Shown here one piece after another: positions 48,501 through 57,826 of a stretch of 64,000 bases of DNA (the stretch's first letter is position 1; each line of letters opens with the position of its first letter). Below the pieces are notes generated by a model. That model worked only from the letters and a program-made list of their open reading frames with translations, made no database searches and was not told the DNA's origin. The DNA lies in NCBI RefSeq assembly GCF_000003815.2, contig NW_023365750.1:312479-376478 (forward strand), in the 5' to 3' direction. The DNA is from Branchiostoma floridae (lineage: Eukaryota > Chordata > Leptocardii > Amphioxiformes > Branchiostomatidae). The position numbers and the translations under genes are program-made.

Positions 48501-51500
48501 AGGGTATATTTGACAAGCACAAGAAGGTTAAACTAGTATTTCTACAATCTACAATGATTGCACAGGTAGTGAAAAAAATTACACGTGTCCCCTATTACAT
48601 GGGCAATTAAACATTTACAAGCAAAAGGAATTTTTTGTACGATCAGAGGTATTGCACATGGATTAAGTTATGTTATATATACAAATGCTATATATACATG
48701 GTTTTCATGATAGACATTGACAAATGGTTAGGAAAAAATGTTATGATTTACAGTCAATATTTTGTTTCATAACAATGGATAGTACAGTAGCTAGAGATGT
48801 AAGAGGCATTTGTAATAGATATATTCTATTTCTTTTATAAAGAATAATATTTCTAGGATTCCCAATATTTATCACTGGTTCACCACATTTTTACGGTTAT
48901 CAAAAACCGCTAATTGCTTGTATTTTTTTTTTACAGAAATTGACTATAATTGTAGTCCGAATCCGTGTACAAATGGAGGAACTTGCACTAACCGGGCCAG
49001 TGGCTTCCAATGCGCATGTTTGGCTGGCTATGAAGGAGATACTTGTCAAACAGGTACGTGACTTGCCTATGATATGCATACACCTGTTTGACTCCTGTTC
49101 TAACCATTTCTAACCACATACATCACAGTGGCGGCGGCTCCGGGGGGGCAAGGGGGGCGGCTGCCCCCCCCGAAAAATATGTTGGGGGGCGCCCCCCCCC
49201 CAGAAAATCAAGCTGAAACCTTGTGTATTTTTTTTGATGATGGAAATTTCTTTAAATCAAGCTAGTCTAACGGCAAAATTTACGCCTGAAAACGCAAGAA
49301 ATGACGTTTCAGAGAGTCCCGATTTCAAAATTTCGCCAGAGTCCCTTGTGACGGCCCGCGTCTTCGGCCATTTCGGCGCAGGACAATATGTTGCGGGAGC
49401 GTCGCTCTCAAAAAACTTTTAAACTAATAGAAATTTTGCTATCGTACTTAGCTTAGTTTACAAGCAGAATGTAATGTGGCCCTCAAATGCTGGAAATGAC
49501 GTTTTAGGCGGTCAAGATTTCAAAATTTTCTCCGGACCTCCCTAGCCGCGGATGACTAATTGTGCCTCCGGCGCTCACAACGACATGGTGAAAATTTGTT
49601 GAGGCGTGGGTCATCGCCCTCAAACATCTTTCTTTGACAAAAATGGCATTAGATTTAGCGAAGTCCCTCAGCAAAATTTGTCCCTCAAAATACAGAAAAT
49701 GGGGTTTCAGAGGGTGCAGATTTTAAAATTTCCCCAGACCAACCTTGCTACAGCTTGCACCTTCCGCACTTGAAATCGTGAATATATTTTTGGGGCATCG
49801 CCCTCGCTAAAACCATGTGTCTTTCTAACAGAATTGTCATCAAAGTTAGCTTAGTCTAGCAGCAAAATGTGCCCGTCAAATCGCAGGAAATGGCATTTTA
49901 GAGGGTCAAGATTTCAAATTTTCCCGGGGGAGCATGCCCCCGGACCCCCCTAGGATGGTCGCGCCTCCGGCGCGACAGGTAGTGCCTTCGGCACTACATG
50001 TGCGGCAAAATTCTGTCAGTAAAGGGTCGCCCCCCCAAGCGAAATTTGCTGCCGCCGCCTCTGCATCACGTATGTATAGATGTGGAAGACCTAACGAAAG
50101 TCACTGTGCTTTAGTTCTGTTAACAAATATTGCCTTTGTCAAAAACGTAAAATATTCCAGTGGTTATTATGGAAGTATTGGTAGTAATCATAGTATAATG
50201 CTTAAATTTCTGCCGACACAAATTTTATAGGTTTACACGGATCAAAACTTTAACGACCATTACTGATGATCAATCAAGTACTTCTACAATCTACAACTAT
50301 TGCAAAGGTAGTGATGATAAAAAGTACATTTGTCTCCTATCACAACGGTAAGGGTATATTTGACAAGCACAAGAAAGTTAAAGCTAGTATTTCAACAATG
50401 TACAACTATTGCACAGGTAGTGATAAAAATTACACGTGTCCCCTATCACATGACTAATGATACATTTACAAGCAAAATGAAGTATGTTTGTACGATCAGA
50501 GGTATTGCATATGGATTACGTTATGTTGTATATACAATTGCTATATATTCATGGTTTTCATGATTGTCATTGACTAATAGTTACAAACAAAAAAGTAATG
50601 ATTTATAGTCAATATTTTGTCACAGTTTCATAACAATGGATAGTACAGTAGCTAGAGTTGAGTTGAGTTGAGTTTATTATGATTTACATTTAGCCTCCTC
50701 AGAGGCTATTCTTCCTGTGGTCATGGTCACATACATATTTACACATTACATACAGTTAAAAACATACAAAGTAATATACATAACACAATTTCTCATAGTC
50801 GATATTTACAGTCCAATTTTGCCGTCCAATACTTGTTAGTTGCTGTTCCATAACTGTGACATCCTGTACAGGAAGCGTCTTTTCTGAGAGTTGGATTTTG
50901 GTTTCGGTAGTCTGATCGTGTTCATTGAGCGTGTTTGGTAGTTGTGAATCTGAGACTGAAAGGTGATTTTGTCGTGCAGAGCTTTTGGTTGTTTGGTGAG
51001 CATTATTCTTTCGAAAGTGGCAAGGCTTTTCTGTTGAATCCTGTCCCTTACAGTCAGCCAGCCTAAGGTCTTCAGCATAGAGTCCACATGTGTGTAACGA
51101 TCGCAACCAAGAGCAAGTCTTGCGGCCCTGTTCTGAACCACCTGTAGTCTCCCTATGTTGTTCTGTGTGGTGTTCCCCCAAACGGAGCAGCAGTAGTCTA
51201 TATGTGGAATTATCAAGGCATTGACTACGGCTATTCTCTGCTGACGTGGTAATAAGTCTTTAACTCTCCCCACCTGTGCCAAGCTTCTGTTGCACTTCTT
51301 AACTATGTGAGTTACGTGGCTGTCCCATGTGAGGTTTTGGTCAAGGTGCAGTCCGAGTAGCTTTACTGTGGGGCATTGTTCCAAACGTTGACCTCTAAGT
51401 TCCAGCTCCAAAGTTGGCGCTTTCCTGGTTTTCTGTGCTGTTCCCACAAGCATCACTTTGGTTTTTCCATTATTCAGTTTTAGCATGTTTTCATCTGACC

Positions 51501-54471
51501 ATGTTGCCACCCTTTCTAGGTCTGTTTTGGTTTCTGTTCTTATATCATCCAATGTGTGTCCTCGCGTGTGAATCGTGCTATCATCCGCATATTGGTCTAA
51601 TAATCCATTCTGTACCACCTCCGGCATATCATTTACATATATGTTATACAGCTGTGGTCCTAGGCAGCTTCCCTGTGGTACCCCACAGTGCAAGGTTCTC
51701 TGCTTGCTGTAGGCCCCATTTGTATATAGTTGCCATTTGCGGTTTGTCAAGTACGATTCAGTCCAGGACAACGCATCTTCAGTGAACCCGTACGTCGTCA
51801 GCTTCTTTAGAAGAAGAGCGTGGTCTACTAGATCAAATGCTGCGCTGTAGTCTAGTAGGACTACCACTGTCATGAGCCCATTATCCATGTTGTCTAGCCC
51901 GTCATCTGTCATCTTCAGTAAAGCCGTTTCAGCTGAGTGCAGTTTTCTATAGGCATGTTGTGCCTCGGATTGACAGTTTGACCGAAGTAGGTAGGATGCA
52001 ATCTGCTCAGCAGCGATTCTCTCACATATCTTCCCACAAGCCGGAAGTAGACTCACAGTTCGCGAGTTTGGTCCAGATAGTGACTGCCTATTATCCTTAG
52101 GAATTGGGATGATTTTAGCATGTTTCCATGTGTGTTTTCCAGCTAGAGATGTAAGAGGCATTTGTAATAGATATATTCTATTGCTTTTATAAAGAATAAT
52201 ATTTCTCGGATTCCCAATATTTATCACTGGTTCACCACACTTTTACGGTTATCAAAAACCGCTAATTGCTTGTATTTTCTTTTCTCAGAAAGTGACTATT
52301 GTAGTCCCAATCCATGTAAAAATGGAGGAACTTGCACTAATTGGGCCAGTGTTTTCCAATGCGCATGTTTGGCTGGCTATGAAGGAGATACTTGTCAAAC
52401 AGGTACGTGACTTGCTTATGATATGCATACACCTGTTTGACTCCTTTTCTAACCATTTCTAACCACATACAGCACGTATGTATAGATGTAGAAGACCTTA
52501 CAAACGTCACTGTGCTTTAGTTCTGTTAACAAATATTGCCTTTGTCAAAAACGTAAAATATCCCAGTGGTTATTATGGAAGTATTGGTAGTAGTAATCAT
52601 AGTATAATGCTTAAATTTCTGCCGACACAAATTTCATAGGTTTACACGGATCAAATTTTTAACGACCACTACTGATGATCAATCAAGTATTTCTACAATC
52701 TACAACTATTGCAAAGGTAGTGATGATAAAATGTACATTTGTCTCCTATCACAAGGGTAAGGGTATATTTGACAAGCACAAGAAGGTTAAACTAGTATTT
52801 CTACAATCTACAATAATTGCACAGGTAGTGAAAAAAATTACACGTGTCCCCTATTACATGGGCAATTATACATTTACAAGCAAAAGGAATTTTTTTGTAC
52901 GATCAGAGGTATTGCACATGAATTAAGTTATGTTATATATACAAATGCTATATATACATGGTTTTCATGATAGACATTGACAAATGGTTAGGAAAAAAAG
53001 TTATGATTTACAGTCAATATTTTGTTTCATAACAATGAATAGTACAGTAGCTAGAGATGTAAGAGTCATTTGTAATAGATATATTCTATTTCTTTCATAA
53101 AGAATAACATTTCTAGGATTCCCAATATTTATCACTGGTTCACCACACTTTTACGGTTATCAAAAACCGCTAATTGCTTGTATTTTTTTTCTCAGAAATT
53201 GACTATAACTGTAGTCCCAATCCATGTAAAAATGGAGGAACTTGCACTAATCGGGCCAGTGTTCTCCAATGCGCATGTTTGTCTGGCTATGAAGGAGATA
53301 CTTGTCAAACAGGTACGTGACTTGCCTATGATATGCATACACCTGTTTGACTCCTGTTCTAACCATTTCTAACCACATACATCACGTATGTATAGATATA
53401 GAAGACCTAACGAAAGTCTTGTGCTTTAGTTCCGTTGATAGATAATACCTTTGTCAAAATGGTAAACTATTCCAGTCGTTATTATGGAAGTATCGGTAGT
53501 AATCAATGCTTAACTTTATGCCGACACAAATTTTATAGGTTTACAAGGATAACATTTCTAACGACCACTACTGATGATCCATCGCTTCATAATGTAAATT
53601 CGTTCGAGTTACAGGCACGTGTNNNNNNNNNNNNNNNNNNNNNNNNNNNNNNNNNNNNNNNNNNNNNNNNNNNNNNNNNNNNNNNNNNNNNNNNNNNNNN
53701 NNNNNNNNNNNNNNNNNNNNNNCTCGAACGAATTTACATTATGAAGTGACGTCAGCAATTGGTCAAACATGGCTGGAAGCGTGTTACGCCAACCTTCTCT
53801 GTTCAGTTAAGTGTGGAGTGCCGTCGTTTTATATTCAAATTAGAAGTTTTAAAAAAAATTGGTATTCAGTCAAGTTACTTATTAACAAAAGGCAAATTCT
53901 TGGCTTTACAGAAAGGCCCCTTTTTGGAGTTGGAGTGGTGGTAGGTGCCGCAGTCGCCAGTCTTGTCGGCGGACTGCTGCTAGTGGGCGGTGTTACACTA
54001 CTGATCCTGCGATGGAGGTCATCGAAGAAAAAAGAACATGACATAGGTAAAGTGCATGTTTTTATATCAAAAATTGCTATCTTCAATCGTTTACAAACGT
54101 GGTTCAGGGATGCCAAATTCTATTCTCGTTACTTGTTTTCCTTTACATTCAAGACACAATAAGACATTTCAAATTGAACTTCATTTGTGTTGGTAGGAAC
54201 ATTCTTGTCTCCAATTCACAGCATTATTGGAAAATTGGAGTGGCTTTAAGTTTAACAGCTACATATTTATATTGCTTCATATTCATAAATCTATTATAAG
54301 AACTTCTAAATAAGAACTTCAGTTGCGGGAAAATTAACTAATTGTAAGACTCAAGACTCAAAATTTTAACTCTTCTGCACTGTTGTAGCGGAGGAGGTGT
54401 ATGAAGACGTCCTCACACCAGGCAGGGCGGTGTCTCAGCGATCCGGAACCGGAAGTGACCTTTACTCATAA
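35627..54471 (+). CDS. Gene B: IgV-IgC2-6xEGF single-pass receptor, tail truncated by stop
   Basis: Exons: 35627-35669, 38382-38472, 39524-39652, 40372-40466, 41191-41371, 44380-44444, 45152-45265, 47125-47238, 48033-48146, 48937-49053, 52289-52402, 53196-53312, 53912-54046, 54389-54471. The start is the ATG of a signal peptide (MLLQCCLFVFLAVQ). All exon joins keep frame. The protein would have a V-type Ig domain, a C2/I-type Ig domain, six EGF domains, a membrane helix and a short cytoplasmic tail. The EGF-TM-tail half is homologous to gene A, including the introns. The tail stops after GSDLYS, where gene A continues with two more tyrosine motifs. Likely role: cell-surface recognition with reduced or altered signalling. 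The order is conserved and complete in the window apart from the gap at 53623-53722. Confidence 0.78.
35872..36420. repeat. Dispersed repeat related to 2140-3390
   Basis: Shares AGGTGGGTAGGG, AAGTCAAGTTCGATAATGGG, ACATGCTGTG and CATTATAAGACTTTCAAA-type text with 2217-2900, after a GTCTGTCT microsatellite. Lies in gene B intron 1. Confidence 0.6.
36421..38381. other. Gene B intron 1, remainder
   Basis: AT-rich with no supported exon. Two related stretches (36905-37030 and 37440-37515, sharing CTGATAAT and CATGCCATGAATAT) suggest a local duplication. The second reads as a cysteine-bearing peptide but has no domain I can name. Confidence 0.35.
38382..38472 (+). CDS. Gene B: IgV domain, part 1
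   Basis: 91 bp, acceptor TTTCAG, donor GTAAGG. Encodes AADGVSKQQGQSHLFECDF...RYVINW. The cysteine and tryptophan match the B- and C-strand residues of a V-type Ig fold. Confidence 0.75.
38492..38717. mobile_element. MITE (TAACGCTAGTTCACC family), copy 2
   Basis: Starts TAACGCTAGTTCACC only 19 bp after the IgV part-1 exon and ends GGTGAATTAGCATTA. Same internal inverted halves as copy 1. Confidence 0.7.
38906..39092. mobile_element. MITE (TAACGCTAGTTCACC family), copy 3, decayed
   Basis: TTATGCTGATTCAACTTTAT to AAAAGTGAACTAGGGTTA with ATCCCGCGGAT inside. Shorter and more diverged than copies 1 and 2. Confidence 0.55.
39524..39652 (+). CDS. Gene B: IgV domain, part 2
   Basis: 129 bp, acceptor TTACAG, donor GTATGC. 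Phase-2 join completes the tryptophan and reads MKDGSSVMGY...GRTDVLF...DLEIMNLR, the C' to E strands of the domain. Confidence 0.72.
40372..40466 (+). CDS. Gene B: IgV domain, part 3
   Basis: 95 bp, acceptor TTCCAG, donor GTGAGT. Reads LSDEGEYYCSV...GSRYQLVVF. DEGEYYC is the classical F-strand motif, which confirms the fold. Confidence 0.78.
41191..41371 (+). CDS. Gene B: second Ig domain, part 1
   Basis: 181 bp, acceptor CTCAG, donor GTAAGT. PPTISLTGGPYEVEIGE...STCRANSHPPSNFTW is a C2/I-type Ig N-terminal half. N-F-T and N-M-T are potential N-glycosylation sites. Confidence 0.78.
41941..44219. mobile_element. piggyBac-like foldback element in gene B intron
   Basis: TTAA flanks both ends (41937-41940, 44220-44223) and the inverted ends read CCCTATCTA. 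Both features are typical of piggyBac-type elements. The left part has two long inverted arms, about 41947-42440 and 42815-43313, which enclose a poly-T run and a 100-N gap (42535-42634). The right part ends in a C-rich run next to CCGGTCTAGATAGGG. No transposase is visible, though part is hidden by the gap. It lies between the two exons of the second Ig domain. Confidence 0.68.
42535..42634. other. Assembly gap (100 N)
   Basis: Exactly 100 N after a poly-T stretch, at the centre of an inverted repeat, where assemblers often fail. Confidence 0.95.
44380..44444 (+). CDS. Gene B: second Ig domain, part 2
   Basis: 65 bp, acceptor TCTCAG, donor GTACGG. Joined to the preceding exon it reads ADIGTYLCTADNGYATDYKAV, the F-strand cysteine region, and completes the Ig domain. 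Confidence 0.78.
45152..45265 (+). CDS. Gene B: EGF exon 1
   Basis: 114 bp, phase 1-1. Six cysteines. CQNEGFC lacks the S/T of the O-fucose consensus. Confidence 0.82.
45379..46385. mobile_element. ~1-kb insertion between EGF units 1 and 2, SINE-like start
   Basis: Homology between neighbouring units breaks at 45379 and resumes at 46386. Inside, TGGCAAGGTTAGG (45472) and GGTTCAAATCC (45512-45522) resemble polymerase III A and B boxes at tRNA-like spacing of about 40 bp, suggesting a tRNA-derived SINE. GAGTAGGGGCCCTTCCGGG (about 45743) matches text at 14717. The right end holds the antisense exon-like stretch at 46252. Confidence 0.5.
46252..46386 (-). pseudogene. Possible captured exon with a membrane helix (antisense)
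   Basis: On the minus strand one frame reads VLFTQAAIITTAV..., then WIALLLPTLLAYMCCLLVA and RGSDLR, followed by CTCAG|GTAACG as a donor. GC-rich codon use contrasts with its AT-rich surroundings. The upstream end is cut by the EGF-unit boundary at 46386, so no acceptor is left. Likely a gene fragment copied or left behind. Family not recognised. Confidence 0.35.
47125..47238 (+). CDS. Gene B: EGF exon 2
   Basis: 114 bp, phase 1-1. CKNGGFC and six cysteines. Almost identical to exon 1. Confidence 0.82.
48033..48146 (+). CDS. Gene B: EGF exon 3
   Basis: 114 bp, phase 1-1. CTNGGTC fits C-x4-S/T-C. Confidence 0.82.
48937..49053 (+). CDS. Gene B: EGF exon 4
   Basis: 117 bp; one extra codon gives DYNCSPNPC, shared with exon 6. 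Six cysteines. Confidence 0.82.
49136..50063. mobile_element. CAG-ended DNA element in gene B intron
   Basis: 928 bp with ends CAGTGGCGGCGG and CCGCCGCCTCTG, flanked by CATCA (49131-49135 and 50064-50068). Sibling introns show the empty site (ACATCACGTATG at 53383). Ends are G/C runs and the interior repeats TTTCAAAATTT and GCGCC words. CAG/CTG ends recall hAT-type elements, but a 5-bp duplication is short for them. No transposase. Confidence 0.65.
50658..52140 (-). mobile_element. 5'-truncated LINE with 8-bp target duplication
   Basis: AGCTAGAG flanks both sides (50650-50657 and 52141-52148). The element is on the minus strand, ends in a (CTCAA)n tail at 50658, and is truncated inside the reverse transcriptase. 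Sibling introns show the intact target (GTAGCTAGAGATGTAAGAGG at 48787). Confidence 0.8.
50836..52140 (-). pseudogene. LINE reverse transcriptase, N-terminally truncated
   Basis: Open frame of about 435 codons on the minus strand. It has WKHAKIIPIPK, the A motif LDYSAAFDLVDH, CGVPQGSCLGPQLYNIYVND, the catalytic YADD, and the C-terminal IPHIDYCCSVWGN and RLQVVQNRAARL. The endonuclease and the start of the RT are missing. Apparent codons beyond 52140 are host intron. Dead on insertion, but its frame is undamaged, so insertion looks recent. Confidence 0.78.
52289..52402 (+). CDS. Gene B: EGF exon 5
   Basis: 114 bp, phase 1-1. Six cysteines. Carries NWASVFQC where the others have NRASGFQC. Confidence 0.8.
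53196..53312 (+). CDS. Gene B: EGF exon 6
   Basis: 117 bp, phase 1-1. [15 protein letters not shown], six cysteines. Last EGF before the membrane helix. Confidence 0.82.
53585..53746. repeat. 24-bp inverted repeat around an assembly gap
   Basis: CTTCATAATGTAAATTCGTT (first 20 bp of the arm, 53585-53608) is repeated in perfect inverted form at 53723-53746, with 100 N at 53623-53722 between. The gap therefore probably hides the loop of a hairpin or MITE. Lies in the intron before the membrane exon. Confidence 0.7.
53912..54046 (+). CDS. Gene B: transmembrane exon
   Basis: 135 bp, acceptor TTACAG, donor ATAG|GTAAAG. ERPLFGVGVVVG... forms a hydrophobic helix, then LRWRSSKKKEHD as a basic stop-transfer. 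It has the same length and start as the gene A exon. Confidence 0.82.
54389..54471 (+). CDS. Gene B: cytoplasmic tail exon, short form
   Basis: Acceptor TTGTAG. Reads EEVYEDVLTPGRAVSQRSGTG..., then SDLYS and TAA at 54469-54471. One tyrosine motif (VYEDV) remains. The T of gene A's TVYEDV is E here, so the ITSM consensus is lost. Confidence 0.75.
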
Positions 54472-54645
54472 CCCATGGCACCCCTTGCCGTACCTCCGCT
54501 TCCGGTCCAACCTAGCGGCAATTACCAGGAGCTGAGGCCAGCGGTGTACCAGAGTCTACAAACGCACCAGCGTACAACACCCCAACCCCAGAACTCAACC
54601 GGGGATAGAAGCGCGTTCACTATCTCGCATGATTTTTCAACGTAG
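54472..54645 (+). pseudogene. Gene B: untranslated remainder of the ancestral tail
   Basis: Past the stop, the same frame stays open to TAG at 54643-54645 and matches gene A's tail, including YQEL and VYQSL. It is 3' untranslated sequence in the annotated allele. The lack of further damage suggests a young stop, readthrough or a polymorphism. Confidence 0.7.
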
Positions 54646-56640
54646 TTTGTAAAAAAAAAACAATGGCGTCGACAGAAGACTGAACATGTATTAACCCTTC
54701 GATCATGTTATGATGATAACTTTTTATGAAAGTTATCAAGAATAAGTAACTTGTAAATCATTAGATATACGAAATTTACCTAAAGGAATTACTACAGGAG
54801 TGATTGTGGCAATGAAGTATACCTAATGTCTAATATTAGATAATCTTTTGTAAAGTTTCTACTACAAATCCATCACTTAATCTATTACACAACGATCGTG
54901 CAAAAGAGTACACCATCCGCAAGGGAACACGTAGTGGATTTCAGATTTGAAGAAAAGACGTTTCTCTCTCCGTCTTTCTCGCTTTCTCTTTTTTCTCTTT
55001 CTCCCCCTCGTTCTCTCTTTCTTTCTCTCTTTCTGAATCTTTAAAATAAACTGAAAACGAAATTACTCTTCGATGTGATGACAACTCTTTCCCTTTCCTG
55101 AATGAATTCAGACCTTTTTGTAGAAATACGTCCATTAATTAAGTACAAGGGATTGATCGCTTATACAAATAAGATATTATATACAATGTTAAGCTAGCGC
55201 CAAATATCGTATAAGTCAATTCAATTTCTTACTTCGTTGCAGTGGTGAAATGTATAATCTACATATGTATAGTCTACGTAGTTTTTAATATGAATGTTAT
55301 TGAAAAGTTCTATTATGAAAGGTATGTTTATGTAATAGGAAAATGCGTTTGTCAGTATTAAGTAGGTGTTTGAAGTTGAAAAGCAAATATTCCATCGTTC
55401 TACAAATGGGAAATTGTGTGAGATTTTTTTTTGGACAAACACGTCGAAATGTAAAGTATAACGTCCTTGGAAATATATAATAGTTCGAAGATTTTGATGT
55501 CACCTGATCCTAAATCTCTTCATTGAGATGTGAAATTGAAAAAAATGAACCTATGTAAATAGATTTATAAATGCCGAAACCATGGAAAAAGGGCAGTGGA
55601 AAATAGATATGTAAAGTCTGATTCAATTATTGACTCATTATTTTCACATATCAGGAAAGGACTATGCTTGCCCTACCGTACACATTATTTAATATAATTT
55701 CACATTTTAGATCTCTTAGAATTCTCTAACTTTTAAAAGAAAATCAGTACACTATTGGTAGTAGTATAATTTCGGTAAAAGTAAGAGTTTTGATACCAAA
55801 CTTTCGGAGTAACTTCCATACATATACGCACTAGCATCGGTTAATATGTGAGCTAATTTTCATACTTTCATGTACGCAATAGCTTTAGTAAATAAATGAG
55901 GCAAATTGAACGTTGCATGCAAACAATCATATATCTGCAAATTCTTGAAGTTGCAACCATCAAAACCGTGAGGTTATGAAGATGTAGCATAAATAAAAGC
56001 TCTCTGCGATAACTTTGATCCTCTTGCCGCTGTATCAGGTTTTTCAACTTTGACCTTTGACCTGACTGATTGCCCTTTGAGTACGCCATTTTGTTTCATT
56101 TCGTAAGAAATATCATATCTGACTTCCAGCATTTTTACAGTGTCACAAACACAGCAGACGACCCGTAACCTAACAGGTAAGACATTGTGCATTATTGATA
56201 TGAAATCGGTCGCGTTTATCTAGCGCTGACGTAGATTTATGCCTTTTTTTTAAGAAACGTCAGACATCCATAATTTGGGGAGGGGGGCGAAACGTGCGGA
56301 TCAGTGGCATAGCAACATTGGCAAATAACAGCAATTAACAAATACAGTTAACTTGATCAAAACTTTCCTGACACCTTTACGAATAAGTATAACCCTAAGA
56401 ATGCACAACGATGTAGCCCACCATTTGAATCATCTTTTTCTTGTAGGGGGAAGAAACTTATATGAATTTACGTGAATTAGTATTGGGCGTGTGTATGTTG
56501 GTAAAGGGGCTGCTTAATGCAGCAGGGTCTTCGCCAGTTCATTTTTATTGGCTGGGAGAGAAATCTTGTCTTCATTATACAGATATGGTCCTGAAGATTT
56601 TTAAATTTTGTGGGTTTTTTTTCTTACTATATTATAGGTA
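54646..56640. other. Intergenic sequence, gene B to zinc-finger gene
   Basis: AT-rich with a pyrimidine-rich low-complexity stretch at about 54960-55035. No gene seen. A possible donor ACAG|GTAAGA at about 56175 could end a non-coding first exon of the zinc-finger gene. Confidence 0.4.
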
Positions 56641-56644
56641 AGCA

Positions 56645-57826
56645 ATGGCCGAGCCAAATTGTGGATCTCCTTTGAAAGAATCGGCAAGCGGGCATCGTGG
56701 GAAGGAGACAACCAACAGTGGGGAACAAAATACAGACCCGGACTGGCCACAGGACGTTCCGATGGAGAGAATGGGTGACGTAGAGCTTGACGTAGAGCTT
56801 GATGAAGGAGGCTCTTCAAATCCACATGTACCGGTCAGTGCAGAACACAGAAGAAAGCAAGGGGCAAAATCTTATATAGATCACATTTGTGAGAACTGCG
56901 GGCATAGGGTAGCTTGTACGGCCAACACGACACCTCATGTAAGAAAACGTACAGGGGAAGAATCTGTCAAACTTGACCATTCTTACTACTCTGCTACGGA
57001 GAAAGACAAAGTTGACAAACGCGTCTTGACGAAATACACCGATGTCAAACATAACGGTGAGGAGACTCACACGTGCGGTGAGTGCGGATACAAGGCACGT
57101 TTTAGGTCTCAGCTTATCAGACACATGAGAAAGCATACAGGCGAGAAACCCTACAAATGTGAGCAGTGTGAGTATACTGCTGCACAGAAAGGTCACATAG
57201 ACCAACACGTGTTGTTAAAACACAGTAATAAGAAACCCTTCATGTGTGATGAGTGTGGATACACTACGAGTACAAAATTTGTCCTTTTCCGACACATGAA
57301 AAAACATTCAGGTGTGAAACCTTACAGGTGTGACCAATGCGATTTTTCCACAGCAAGGAAAGAATCCTTAACTCAACACGTCAGAGCAAATCACACAGGT
57401 GAGAAACCTTACCTGTGTGAAGAGTGTGGGTACAGGACGGCGTTTACGTCTGACCTGACACGTCATAGGAGAAAACATACCGGTGATAAACCTTATGTTT
57501 GTATGGAGTGCGGGTACAGGACGGGTTTTAGATCGTCTCTATCAAGACATATGAGGACACATACCGGTGAGAAACCCTACAAATGTGACCGGTGTGATTA
57601 TTCCGCTGCAGAGAAGGGTGATTTAAAACAACACGTCATGGTGAAACACACTAGAGAAAAGCCCTACGCGTGCGAGAAATGTGTATACAGAACGACTAAC
57701 GGGTCAGCTCTAACCCGACATATGAGGAGACATACCGGCGAGAAACCCTACAAATGTGACCAGTGTGACTATTCTGCAGCACATTGGTACAGCTTGAAGA
57801 AACATATGGTTAAGCACACAGGTTAA
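56645..57826 (+). CDS. C2H2 zinc-finger protein, nine intact fingers
   Basis: 393 codons on one exon, with a TTATAG acceptor-like site a few bases before the ATG, so an upstream non-coding exon is likely. The N-terminal 140 residues are acidic and then hold degenerate finger-like text (HICENCGHRV, SYYSATEKDKVDK) lacking cysteines or histidines. Nine regular C2H2 fingers follow, with TGEKPY-type linkers. Fingers with H-x3-H and H-x4-H spacing mostly alternate (GY type, then DYSAA type), pointing to growth by two-finger duplication. Expected role: nuclear sequence-specific DNA binding. No KRAB, BTB or SET domain. It ends just after HMVKHTG, so the last linker is incomplete. Confidence 0.85.
   Translation: MAEPNCGSPLKESASGHRGKETTNSGEQNTDPDWPQDVPMERMGDVELDVELDEGGSSNPHVPVSAEHRRKQGAKSYIDHICENCGHRVACTANTTPHVRKRTGEESVKLDHSYYSATEKDKVDKRVLTKYTDVKHNGEETHTCGECGYKARFRSQLIRHMRKHTGEKPYKCEQCEYTAAQKGHIDQHVLLKHSNKKPFMCDECGYTTSTKFVLFRHMKKHSGVKPYRCDQCDFSTARKESLTQHVRANHTGEKPYLCEECGYRTAFTSDLTRHRRKHTGDKPYVCMECGYRTGFRSSLSRHMRTHTGEKPYKCDRCDYSAAEKGDLKQHVMVKHTREKPYACEKCVYRTTNGSALTRHMRRHTGEKPYKCDQCDYSAAHWYSLKKHMVKHTG

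Larger units (their letters stand above)
44470..53500 (+). repeat. Tandem EGF-exon units (~905 bp, exon plus intron)
   Basis: Six EGF exons begin at 45152, 47125, 48033, 48937, 52289 and 53196. Four starts are spaced 904-928 bp once the insertions at 49136-50063 and 50658-52140 are removed. Intron text around each exon (TTTCTAGG..TCCCAATATTTATCACTGG upstream, TGATATGCATACA downstream, and a CTACAATCTACAACTATTGCA block) is nearly identical. The first two units share an extra upstream segment beginning CTTCAGCTTTTGATGGC (44471 and 46386). Confidence 0.82.

Noticed and set aside
55868-56192. Minus-strand frames upstream of the zinc-finger gene
   Set aside because: Short, overlapping in several frames, no domain or splice support.
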